Shown piece after piece: positions 52,507 through 61,400 of a DNA stretch of 64,000 bases. The translations under genes were made by a program, and so were the position numbers. This DNA is from Paraburkholderia podalyriae (GTDB lineage: Bacteria > Pseudomonadota > Gammaproteobacteria > Burkholderiales > Burkholderiaceae), in NCBI RefSeq assembly GCF_014397785.1, contig NZ_VZQQ01000012.1:124001-188000 (forward strand). Direction: 5' to 3'. The stretch's first letter is position 1, and the number at the start of each line of letters is the position of its first letter. The notes below the pieces were generated by a model. That model did no database searches. It was not told the origin of the DNA and saw nothing but the letters and a program-made list of their open reading frames with translations.

Positions 52507-52911
52507 CTAGACGCCGAGCGCCTGAATGCCGGCCTTCGCGATCTGCGCATCCTGCTCCGACTTGACGCCCGACACGCCGACCGCGCCAACCACCTGGCCG
52601 TCGACGATCACCGGCACGCCGCCTTCGAGCGTGCCCTGCAACGGCGCGCTGAGGAACGCGGTGCGGCCGTTGTTGATCATGTCTTCATAGACCTTGGTTT
52701 CGCGGCGGCCGAGCGCCGCGGTGCGGGCTTTCTCGGTCGCGATATACGAGGTGGACGGCGCCGCGCCATCCAGACGCAATACCGCGAGCGGATGGCCGCC
52801 ATCGTCCGCGACCACGATCGCGACAGGCCACTTGTTCTTGTCGGCTTCCGCGCGGGCGGCATCGACGATGCGGGTCGTCTCGGTGACGGTCAACACGGGT
52901 TTGCTCAGCAT
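52507..52911 (-). CDS. GlcG/HbpS-like protein
   Basis: The 134-residue protein shows the family pattern TETTRIVDAARAEADKN, VADDGGHPLAVLRLDGA, GGVPVIVDGQVVGAVGVSG and EQDAQIAKAG. Members are GlcG proteins of glycolate operons and the heme-binding HbpS of Streptomyces; most have no proven biochemical role. It is 80 bases upstream of glcB on the same strand and probably co-transcribed, which favours a link to glyoxylate metabolism. Confidence 0.87.
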   Translation of the reverse strand: MLSKPVLTVTETTRIVDAARAEADKNKWPVAIVVADDGGHPLAVLRLDGAAPSTSYIATEKARTAALGRRETKVYEDMINNGRTAFLSAPLQGTLEGGVPVIVDGQVVGAVGVSGVKSEQDAQIAKAGIQALGV

Positions 52912-53149
52912 AATGAATATCCTGTCTCGGTGATGGGAGGGGTTCTACAGCTTCTTTCAGTGACCGGTTGATGCGGCGCGCCGGCGCCTGTCTGATCCGA
53001 CGATTTTACTTCCAGGCGTCCCAACGCGAAACGGCGGCTTCCCTGGTCGGCCATCACCGGTGCACGCGAAGCCAGTGCTGGAAGCGCGCACGCGGAGCGC
53101 TTTACAATCGCATCTTCACCAAAACTGCGTTCCCACGAGACCTCGGACC

Positions 53150-54031
53150 ATGCCAATCATCAGCGAACTGTTCGTCTATCCGATCAAATCCTGCGCGGGC
53201 ATCACGCTGGGCGAGGCTCGCCTGCTGGCGACGGGCGTCGAATATGACCGCAACTGGATGATCGTCGATCCTGAAGGCGCGATGTTCACGCAGCGCGCGT
53301 ATCCGCGCATGGCCTTGATCAAGGTCGAACTCGGCGAGCAGGATCTGATCGTGCGCGCGCCGGGCATGCGCGAGCTGCGCACGCCGCTCGATGCCGCGCG
53401 GCTCGCGGCCGCCCCAAGGGTCGATACCGCGGTGTGGCGCGACGCGGCCTACGGGCTCGACACCGGCGAACAAACGGCGGCCTGGTTCACGGAGTTCCTC
53501 GGTCTGCCCGCGCGCTTGCTGCGCTTCGATCCCGAGCGCGAACGCATCGTCGATCCCGACTATACGGACAGCACCGGCGGCGCCACGACCTTTTTTGCGG
53601 ATGGCTTTCCGCTGCTGGTGGTCGGCCAGGCGTCGCTCGACGATCTGAACGCGCGCCTGAACGGTAAAGGCGCGCCGTCGATCGGAATCGATCGCTTTCG
53701 GCCCAATATCGTGCTCAGCGGCCTCGATGCCTATGAAGAGGACTATGTCGAGACGCTCGCGGTCGACGCGAATGCGGACTCGAGCGCGCGCGTCGAGTTG
53801 CGTCTCGTCAAGCTATGCTCGCGCTGCCCGATGCCGACCATCGATCAGGCGCGCGGCGCACCCGATCCCGATTGGCCGAACGAGCCGACCGACACGATGC
53901 TCGGTTACCGCGTGAGCGAGCGCTTCGACGGCGCGGTCACGTTCGGCAACAACGCGCTGGTCGCGAGCGGGGCGGGGGCATGGCTGCGGGTCGGGCAGCA
54001 GGTCGATGCGGAGTTGGGGTTCGGCGACTAA
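53150..54031 (+). CDS. MOSC-domain protein (YcbX-like)
   Basis: The 293-residue protein starts at 53150 (MPIISELFVYPIKSCAGI), the family N-terminus. It combines an N-terminal MOSC beta-barrel with a C-terminal MOSC domain carrying FRPNIVLSGLDAYEEDYVE and the cysteine-containing LCSRCPMPTID. MOSC proteins bind molybdenum cofactor and, in YcbX/mARC relatives, reduce N-hydroxylated compounds. No ferredoxin domain is attached here. It converges on cobA with five bases between stops. The nearby molybdenum-dependent nitrate reductase may explain the location, but this is only a suggestion. Confidence 0.87.
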   Translation: MPIISELFVYPIKSCAGITLGEARLLATGVEYDRNWMIVDPEGAMFTQRAYPRMALIKVELGEQDLIVRAPGMRELRTPLDAARLAAAPRVDTAVWRDAAYGLDTGEQTAAWFTEFLGLPARLLRFDPERERIVDPDYTDSTGGATTFFADGFPLLVVGQASLDDLNARLNGKGAPSIGIDRFRPNIVLSGLDAYEEDYVETLAVDANADSSARVELRLVKLCSRCPMPTIDQARGAPDPDWPNEPTDTMLGYRVSERFDGAVTFGNNALVASGAGAWLRVGQQVDAELGFGD

Positions 54032-54036
54032 GCCTG

Positions 54037-54837
54037 TCAGGCCGCCCGCACGATGACTGACGCGGGCAGCGTTTGCCCACCGCCTTCGCCGCGACGTTCG
54101 CGTTCCCAGCAGGGCGCCTCGGCGCTCTCGCCGACTGCGTTTCCCACCAGAATCACCGCCGGACTGCCGAAGCCCGCGCCGAGCGCATCGGCGGCAAGCC
54201 GATCGAGCCGCGTCAACAGGCGCCGCTCGTCGATGCCGCCGGCCCATTGCACGACCGCGGCCGGCGTTTCGGCCGGCAGGTGCGCGAGCAACGCGGCGGC
54301 GATGCTGTCGATACGCCGCATTCCCATGTAGATCGCGAGCGTCGTGCGCGTCGCGGCGAGCGCGGCCCAGTCCGGCTCGCCGTGATCTTCGGTGTGCGCG
54401 GTGACGAAGCTCACGCCGTGGCAATGCCGCCGATGCGTGAGCGACATGCCAAGCCCCGCCGCAGCGGCGAAGCCCGACGAGATGCCGTTGACGATCTCGA
54501 CCGCGAGGCCTGCGTCGCGCAGCATCGCGAGCTCCTCGCCCGCGCGCCCGAACAGCAGCGCTTCGCCGCCTTTGACGCGCACCACGTGCAAACCCTTCAG
54601 CGCATAGCGCCGCATCAGTCGCTCGATGAACGCCTGCGGCGTCGAGCGGCAGCCGCCGCGTTTGCCGACCCGAATCACGCGGGCCTGCGGCGCGAGCGTC
54701 ACGATGTCGGGATTCGCGAGGTCGTCGAGCAGCACGACGTCGGCGGCGGCAAGCGCCTTGACGGCCTTCAGGGTCAGCAAGTCGAGGTCGCCCGGGCCCG
54801 CGCTCAGCAGCGTGACCTTGCCGGTGTCGGTATTCAT
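54037..54837 (-). CDS. cobA: Uroporphyrinogen-III C-methyltransferase
   Basis: This SAM-dependent enzyme converts uroporphyrinogen III to precorrin-2, the precursor of siroheme. The 266-residue protein begins at ATG 54837 with AAGGA seven bases upstream; the frame is open further upstream but that lies in the leader. Family motifs are SAGPGDLDLLTLKAVKAL, VIRVGKRGG, VRVKGGEALLFGRAGEEL (usually GDPFVFGRGGEE) and GISSGFAAAAGLGMSLTHR. It lacks the CysG dehydrogenase/ferrochelatase half. It is divergent from nirB, whose product needs siroheme, and has a matching attenuator leader. Confidence 0.93.
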   Translation of the reverse strand: MNTDTGKVTLLSAGPGDLDLLTLKAVKALAAADVVLLDDLANPDIVTLAPQARVIRVGKRGGCRSTPQAFIERLMRRYALKGLHVVRVKGGEALLFGRAGEELAMLRDAGLAVEIVNGISSGFAAAAGLGMSLTHRRHCHGVSFVTAHTEDHGEPDWAALAATRTTLAIYMGMRRIDSIAAALLAHLPAETPAAVVQWAGGIDERRLLTRLDRLAADALGAGFGSPAVILVGNAVGESAEAPCWERERRGEGGGQTLPASVIVRAA

Positions 54838-54871
54838 GTTGGTGTCCTTATGCCGTTGGTTTCTGTTGGCC

Positions 54872-54976
54872 CGAAACGAAAACGGCGCCCGCCCGTGAAG
54901 ATCACGAGGGGACGCCGTTGTCCATTGCATTGCCTGTCGACGGTTGAGTCCGCGCGTCGCGACGACGTTGCCGCGA
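54872..54976 (-). promoter_or_regulatory. ANTAR-type antiterminator and terminator in the cobA leader
   Basis: Read on the minus strand, hairpin P1 (54957-54976) has stem CGCGGC/GTCGCG with one G-U pair and loop AACGTC. After 33 bases hairpin P2 (54910-54923) has stem GGAC/GTCC and loop AACGGC. Both hexaloops have A at position 1 and G at position 4, the signature bound by ANTAR proteins such as NasR and NasT. The P2 loop is also the first arm (AACGGCG, at 54913-54919) of a terminator whose second arm is CGCCGTT (54881-54887) followed by TTTTCGTTT. The terminator ends about 35 bases before the cobA ATG. Confidence 0.82.
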
Positions 54977-55269
54977 TGACGTTGCGCAAGAGCCATGCAA
55001 GGACCACGCCATCGGTCCGATCAAGGCGCGCAAGCCGTTGCCACACGTTGCGATTCACGCGGAAAACATGACGGCGATCGCACGCCCGTGCGCGTTCATT
55101 TCGCACGTCGACAGTGCTGCGTCGCACCATCCCTGTGCTTTGCCGCATCAAAACGCGTCGCGCGGGAGGTGCGGTCCGAGGCCGCGCGAGATGCCGCAAA
55201 CGCCCGCCACACGGCGCTTTGCCGCGCATTTATCCGAATTGGCACAGCCTTTGCGATAAGCGTTGCCAT

Positions 55270-55390
55270 CGGACCAACGTGGGTTCGTCGCGCATGCAGC
55301 ACAACCGCACGCGCTCCGCAGCACCGAACAGGACAACGGCGTCCCCCGGATTCAGCCCTCGGCTGGGTTCGCGGGACGCCGTTTTTATTT
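55270..55390 (+). promoter_or_regulatory. ANTAR-type antiterminator and terminator in the nirB leader
   Basis: Hairpin P1 (55270-55287) has stem CGGACC/GGTTCG with a G-U pair and loop AACGTG. Hairpin P2 (55331-55344) has stem GGAC/GTCC and loop AACGGC. Loop positions 1 and 4 are A and G in both. P2 overlaps the 5' arm of a perfect 11-bp terminator stem, AACGGCGTCCC (55335-55345) with GGGACGCCGTT (55373-55383), followed by TTTATTT. This is the classic arrangement in which an ANTAR protein stabilises P1-P2 and prevents termination. The rest of the 593-base gap (54838-55430) holds the divergent promoters and the cobA leader. Confidence 0.87.
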
Positions 55391-55430
55391 CCGCAACCGC
55401 TTTCGCCAGACACCAGAGGACAGCGCGCTC

Positions 55431-57971
55431 ATGAAAATCATCGTTATCGGCCACGGGATGGTCGGCCACAAGCTGGTCGAATGCCTGGCGCAACAGGCCG
55501 CGGCCGATCTCGACATCACGGTGCTGTGCGAAGAATCGCGACCGGCCTACGATCGCGTGCATCTGTCCGAGTTCTTCGCGGGCAAGACCGCCGATGACCT
55601 GTCGCTGGTCGAGCCCGGCTTTTTCGAGCGCCACGGCGTGCAACTGAAGCTGAACGCGCGAGCCGTCTCGGTCGACCGCGACGCGCGCACGGTGACGGTC
55701 TCGAACGGCGAAACGCTGCCGTACGACCGCCTCGTGTTCGCGACCGGCTCCTATCCGTTCGTGCCGCCGGTGGCGGGCCGCGAGCGCGGCGACTGCTTCG
55801 TGTATCGAACCATCGACGATCTCGAAGCGATGCGCGAATGCGGCGCCCGCTCGAAAACGGGCACCGTCGTCGGCGGTGGCCTGCTCGGCCTTGAATGCGC
55901 GAAGGCGCTGCGCGACATGGGCCTGCAAACGCACGTGGTCGAATTCGCTCCGCGCCTGATGGCGGTGCAGGTCGACGACGGTGGCGGCCGCGTATTGCGC
56001 AGCCGGATCGAAGAACTCGGCGTCACGGTGCACACGCAGAAGAATACGACGGCGATCGTCGACGGCGAAGCGGGCACGCACCGCATGCAGTTCGCCGACG
56101 GCAGCCATCTCGACACCGACATGATCGTGTTCTCCGCGGGCATCCGTCCGCGCGACGATCTCGCGCGCGCCTGCGGCCTCGAACTCGGCGCACGCGGCGG
56201 CATCGCAATCGACGACGCGTGCCGCACCAGCGATCCGCACATCTACGCGATCGGCGAATGCGCGCTGTGGCAGGGCCAGCTGTTCGGCCTCGTCGCGCCC
56301 GGCTACGAGATGGCGCGCGCCGTCGCGAAACAGTTGCTCGGCGACACGGCCGAATTCGCGGGCGCCGACATGAGCACCAAGCTCAAGCTGATGGGCGTCG
56401 ACGTCGCCAGCATCGGCGACGCGCACGGCAGTACGCCGGGCAGCCGCACCTATCGGTTCAGCGACGAACGCAAGCAGATCTACAAGAAGCTCGTCGTCTC
56501 CGACTGCGGCAAATACCTGCTCGGCGGCGTGATGGTCGGCGACGCGAGCGAATACGGCACGCTGCTGCAGATGATGCTGAACCGCATCGAGTTGCCCGAG
56601 TCCCCCGAATTCCTGATCCTGCCGCAAGCGGACGGCAACGCGAAACCGGCGCTCGGCGTCGAGGCATTGCCCGCTGCCGCGCAGATCTGTTCGTGCAACA
56701 ACGTGTCGAAGGGCGCGCTGTGCGCGGCGGTCTGCGCGGGCGCGACCGACATCGGCGCATTGAAGAGCGCGACCGGCGCGGGCACTTCGTGCGGCGGCTG
56801 CGTGCCGCTCGTCACGCAGGTGATGAAGGCCGAGATGAAGAAGCAGGGTCTCGCGGTGAACAACCACGTCTGCGAGCACTTCCCGTATTCGCGCCAGGAG
56901 CTGTACCACCTCGTGCGCGTCGAGGGACTGCGCAGTTTCGGCGCGCTGCTCGCGAAGCATGGCCGCGGGCTCGGCTGCGATATCTGCAAGCCGGCGATCG
57001 CGAGCATCCTCGCGTCGTGCTGGAACGAATTCGTGCTGAAGAAGGAGCACGCGTCGCTGCAGGACACCAACGACTACTACCTCGCCAACATCCAGCGCGA
57101 CGGCACCTATTCGGTCGTGCCACGCATGCCGGGCGGCGAAGTGACGCCCGACGGTCTGATCGCGGTCGCGCAGGTCGCGAAGAAATACGGTCTCTACACG
57201 AAGATCACCGGCGGTCAGCGTGTCGATCTGTTTGGCGCGCGGGTCGAACAATTGCCGTCGATCTGGGAAGAGCTGATCGCGGCCGGCTTCGAATCGGGCC
57301 ACGCGTATGGCAAATCGCTGCGCACCGTGAAGTCGTGCGTCGGTTCGACGTGGTGCCGCTACGGCGTCGGCGATTCGGTCGGTCTCGCGGTCGAACTCGA
57401 GAATCGCTACAAGGGGCTGCGCACTCCGCACAAGATCAAGTTCGGTGTGTCGGGCTGCACCCGCGAATGCGCGGAAGCGCAGGGCAAGGACGTCGGCGTG
57501 ATCGCGACCGAGAAGGGCTGGAATCTGTACGTGTGCGGCAATGGCGGCATGAAGCCGCGTCACGCGGAACTGCTCGCCGCGGACCTCGATAAGGCGACGC
57601 TGGTGCGCTACATCGACCGCTTCCTGATGTTCTACGTACGCACCGCCGATCGCCTGCAACGCACCAGCGTGTGGCGCGACAACCTCGAAGGCGGGCTCGA
57701 TTATCTGATCGATGTGATCGTCAACGATCGCCTTGACGTCGCCGTGGAACTCGAAGCGGAGATGCAGCACGTGGTCGACACCTACGAGTGCGAATGGAAG
57801 AAGGCCGTCACCGATCCCGAGACGCGCAAGCGTTTCCGCCATTTCGTCAACAGCGGCGAGTCGGACAGCAACGTCGCGTTCGTCGAGGAGCGTGGACAGA
57901 TCCGGCCGGCCACGGCTGACGAGCGGCAGGTGCGGCGCATCGATATTCCAGTCGTCGTCGAGACGGTTTGA
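55431..57971 (+). CDS. nirB: Assimilatory nitrite reductase large subunit
   Basis: This cytoplasmic enzyme reduces nitrite to ammonium with NAD(P)H. The 846-residue protein has an N-terminal FAD/NAD domain (IIVIGHGMVGHKLVE, then TVVGGGLLGLE). A BFD-like [2Fe-2S] domain has Cys420 and Cys422 in CSCNNV and a later CGGC. The siroheme-[4Fe-4S] domain has C-x5-C (Cys636, Cys642) and C-x3-C (Cys676, Cys680) in SGCTRECAEAQ. GAGGA lies ten bases before the ATG at 55431. It is the first gene of the nitrate operon and is controlled by the upstream leader attenuator. Confidence 0.96.
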   Translation: MKIIVIGHGMVGHKLVECLAQQAAADLDITVLCEESRPAYDRVHLSEFFAGKTADDLSLVEPGFFERHGVQLKLNARAVSVDRDARTVTVSNGETLPYDRLVFATGSYPFVPPVAGRERGDCFVYRTIDDLEAMRECGARSKTGTVVGGGLLGLECAKALRDMGLQTHVVEFAPRLMAVQVDDGGGRVLRSRIEELGVTVHTQKNTTAIVDGEAGTHRMQFADGSHLDTDMIVFSAGIRPRDDLARACGLELGARGGIAIDDACRTSDPHIYAIGECALWQGQLFGLVAPGYEMARAVAKQLLGDTAEFAGADMSTKLKLMGVDVASIGDAHGSTPGSRTYRFSDERKQIYKKLVVSDCGKYLLGGVMVGDASEYGTLLQMMLNRIELPESPEFLILPQADGNAKPALGVEALPAAAQICSCNNVSKGALCAAVCAGATDIGALKSATGAGTSCGGCVPLVTQVMKAEMKKQGLAVNNHVCEHFPYSRQELYHLVRVEGLRSFGALLAKHGRGLGCDICKPAIASILASCWNEFVLKKEHASLQDTNDYYLANIQRDGTYSVVPRMPGGEVTPDGLIAVAQVAKKYGLYTKITGGQRVDLFGARVEQLPSIWEELIAAGFESGHAYGKSLRTVKSCVGSTWCRYGVGDSVGLAVELENRYKGLRTPHKIKFGVSGCTRECAEAQGKDVGVIATEKGWNLYVCGNGGMKPRHAELLAADLDKATLVRYIDRFLMFYVRTADRLQRTSVWRDNLEGGLDYLIDVIVNDRLDVAVELEAEMQHVVDTYECEWKKAVTDPETRKRFRHFVNSGESDSNVAFVEERGQIRPATADERQVRRIDIPVVVETV

Positions 57972-57994
57972 TCCGATCCGATCCGATCCGATCC
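57970..57994 (+). repeat. Five tandem GATCC units between nirB and nirD
   Basis: GATCC is repeated five times without interruption, beginning inside the nirB stop codon and ending 26 bases before the nirD ATG. Change in copy number would alter the spacing between the two genes but not either coding frame. The core GATC is also a Dam-type site. Confidence 0.8.
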
Positions 57995-58020
57995 CAGCTT
58001 GTTCATCAAGGAGCCCAGTC

Positions 58021-58386
58021 ATGAAGAACGAACCATTGCCTCGCGCCTGGACCGCAATCTGCGCGCTCGACGACATCGTGCCGAACACCGGCGTTTGTGC
58101 GCTCGTGAACGGCGAACAGGTGGCCGTGTTTTACGTGGATGGCGGCGAAGCCGAGTCGCCGGCCACGCCCACGATCTATGCGATCGACAATTTCGATCCG
58201 GGTTCGCACGCGGCGGTACTGTCGCGCGGACTCGTCGGCAGTCTCGGCGAACGCATCGTGGTCGCGTCGCCGATCTACAAGCACCACTTCGATCTGCGCA
58301 CCGGCGAATGCCTCGAAACGCCGTCGTATTCGGTCAGCGCGTTTGCCACGCGCGTCGAACACGGCCAGGTGTGGGTCGCGGTTTGA
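58021..58386 (+). CDS. nirD: Nitrite reductase small subunit
   Basis: The 121-residue NirD protein partners NirB. It has a Rieske-like fold (AICALDDIVPNTGVCALV, IYAIDNFDPGSHAAVLSRG and SPIYKHHFDLRTGECLE), but the Cys-x-His and Cys-x-x-His ligands of a real Rieske centre are absent, which is normal for NirD. AAGGAG precedes the ATG at 58021. It lies 49 bases after nirB. Confidence 0.95.
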   Translation: MKNEPLPRAWTAICALDDIVPNTGVCALVNGEQVAVFYVDGGEAESPATPTIYAIDNFDPGSHAAVLSRGLVGSLGERIVVASPIYKHHFDLRTGECLETPSYSVSAFATRVEHGQVWVAV

Positions 58387-58436
58387 TGTAGCGGCCTTTG
58401 TTCATCGTTCCGATTTTTCAACCAGATCATTCGCGC

Positions 58437-61400
58437 ATGTCTGCTACCAGCGTAAAGAGCGTGTGTCCGTATTGCGGCGTCGGCTGCGGCATGGTGCTGC
58501 ACGTCGAGGACGGCCAGGTCGTGAAGATCGCTGGCGACAAGGAGCATCCGGCCAACCTGGGCCGGCTCTGCACCAAAGGGCAGTCGGCCCACGTCGCGCT
58601 GCGCAAGTCGGGTCGTCTCGAAGGCGCGTTCGTGCGTCGTGCGCGCGACGAAGACCCGGTGCCGCTGCCGATGGCGCAGGCGTTGAGCAGTACCGCCGCG
58701 CGTCTGCGGCGTGTGCTCGACGAGCATGGTCCCGATGCGCTGTCGTTTTACGTGTCGGGGCAGATGTCGCTCGAAGCGCAGTATCTGGTCAACAAGCTCG
58801 CGAAGGGCTTTATCGGCACGAACAATATCGAAGCGAATTCGCGCCTGTGCATGGCGAGCGCGGCTAGCGGCTACAAGCTGTCGCTCGGCGCGGACGGCCC
58901 GCCCGGCTCGTACGAAGACTTCGATCACGCGGATCTGTTTTTCGTCAGCGGCGCGAATATGGCCGACTGTCATCCGATCCTGTTCCTGCGCATGATGGAT
59001 CGCGTGAAGGCGGGCGCGAAGCTGATCGTCGTCGATCCGCGCCGTAACGCGACCGCCGAGAAAGCCGATCTGTTCCTGCAGATCAAACCCGGCACCGACC
59101 TCGCGCTGCTGAACGGTCTGCTGCATCTGCTGCACGAAAACGGCGCAACGGATGCGGCTTTTATCGCCGAACACACCGAAGGCTGGGATGCGATGCCGGC
59201 GTTCCTCGCGCAGTACACGCCGGAGAACGTCGCGCGCATCACGGGCCTCGCCGCCGACGACATCCGCCGCGCCGCGCAAATGATCGCGTCGGCCAATGAC
59301 TGGATGAGCTGCTGGACGATGGGCCTGAACCAGAGCACGCACGGCACGTGGCACACCAATGCGCTGTGCAATCTGCATCTGGCGACGGGCCGCATCTGCC
59401 GGCGCGGCAGTGGACCGTTCTCGCTGACCGGCCAACCGAACGCGATGGGCGGCCGCGAAATGGGCTACATGGGCCCGGGTTTGCCGGGGCAGCGTTCAGC
59501 GCTGGTCGCCGAAGACCGTGCGTTCGTCGAAGCACTGTGGGGCATCGCGCCAGGCACGCTCAAGGCGGACCCGGGCAACGGCACGATCGACCTGTTCGCG
59601 CGGATGGCCTCGGGCGACATCAAGGCGTGCTGGATCATCTGCACGAATCCGGTGGCGACCGTCCCGAACCGGCAGACCGCGATCGCCGGTTTGCGCGCGG
59701 CCGAACTCGTGATCGCGCAGGACGCGTTCCTCGATACCGAAACGAACCGCTACGCCGACGTGCTGCTGCCCGGCGCGCTGTGGGCGGAAGCCGAAGGCGT
59801 GATGGTCAACTCGGAGCGCAATCTGACGCTGATGCAGCAGGCCATCGAACCGCCCGGCGCGGCGTTGCCCGACTGGCGGATCATCGCGCGCATCGCGTGT
59901 GAAATGGGCTTTGCCGACGCGTTCAGCTATGCAAGCGCCGACGAAGTGTTCGCCGAACTCACGCGCGCGGCGAACCCGGTGACCGGCTACGACCTGCGCG
60001 GCGCGAGCCATCGCCGTTTGAAGGACTCGCCGCTGCAGTGGCCGATCGCGTCAGCCGATTCGTCGGAGCGCAATCCGCTTCGCTATCTGAACGACGGCGT
60101 GAGCCAGACGCTCAGGGAATCCGACGATGGCAGCCGGCCGCGCATTGCTTTTCCGACCGCCAGCGGCAAGGCGAAGTTTTTCGCGCGTGCGTACGCGCCC
60201 GCGGCCGAGTTGCCCGATCGCGAGTTCCCGATCGTGTTGAACACGGGCCGCCTGCAGCATCAATGGCACACGATGAGCAAGACCGGCAAGGTCGCGATGC
60301 TGAACAAGCTGAACCCGGGACCGTTCGTCGAGATTCATCCGGACGACGCGGCCGAACTCGGCATTCGCGCGAAAGACGCGGTCGAGATCCGCTCGCGCCG
60401 TGGCCGCGCGGTCCTGCCCGCGGTCGTCACCGATCGTGTCAACGCGGGCCAGTGCTTCGCGCCGATGCACTGGAACGACGTGTTCGGCGACGAACTTTGC
60501 ATCAACGCGGTGACCAACGACGCGATCGATCCGGTTTCTCTGCAGCCCGAACTGAAAGTCTGCGCGGTCGCGCTGAGTCCGGTGACGACCGATCGCGTCG
60601 CGCACACACGCGATGACGACGACGCGCTCTCTACCTTCGCCGGCGCAGCGGTGTTAACGCCCAGCGCCAAGGATCAACCCATGCCCCGTATCGAAGCCCT
60701 CACGACTTTGCTGCAATTGCCGCCCGAGCCCGCGCCGATGCCGTCGCTCTGCGATGCGGAGCGCGCGTATCTGACGGGTTTCGTCAGTGGCCTGCGTTCG
60801 GCCGAAGCGCAAGGCCTCGACACCGTGCCGGTGCTGCCGCACAGCGCGCCGTTCGATGCGGTGAAACGGCTCTATGTCGATGGTCTGCTGGCGGGGCTGT
60901 ATAGCCGCAGCGCGACGACGGCCCAACCGTCGGCCGCTGCATCGAGGCCGAATCTCGCACAGGAAGAGCCACGCGAATCGGGCGTGCGCATCGTGCGCGC
61001 GCGGCCGAAGGTCACGCTGTTGTGGGCCTCGCAAACCGGCAACACCGAATCGCTGACCGAGCGTTACGCGACGCGTCTGATGGAATCGGGCTTCGAAATC
61101 CGCACCGCGTGCATGGCCGACTACTCGTTCGCGACGCTCGCGAAGGCGCAATACGTGCTGCTGATGACGAGCACGTTCGGCGACGGCGATGCGCCCGACA
61201 ACGCGCAGGACTTCTGGACGCACCTGAACGCCGCGACGGCGCCGCGCCTCGACGCTGTGCGTTTCGCGGTGCTCGCGCTCGGCGATCGCAACTACGATCA
61301 GTTTTGCGGTCACGGCCGCCGTCTGGACGAGCGGCTCGCCGCGCAGGGTGCGCTGCGTCTGACCGAGCGCGTCGATTGCGATATTGAATATCAGCAAAGC

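Noticed and set aside
55230..58088. A minus-strand open frame of about 950 codons opposite nirB
   Set aside because: It is the mirror of nirB in a GC-rich genome: its composition is Arg/Asp/His-rich, it shows no family motif, and the plus strand encodes a complete NirB with all cofactor ligands.
58021..58386. Loss of Rieske ligands in NirD as an inactivating change
   Set aside because: Absence of the iron-sulfur ligands is normal for NirD-type small subunits.
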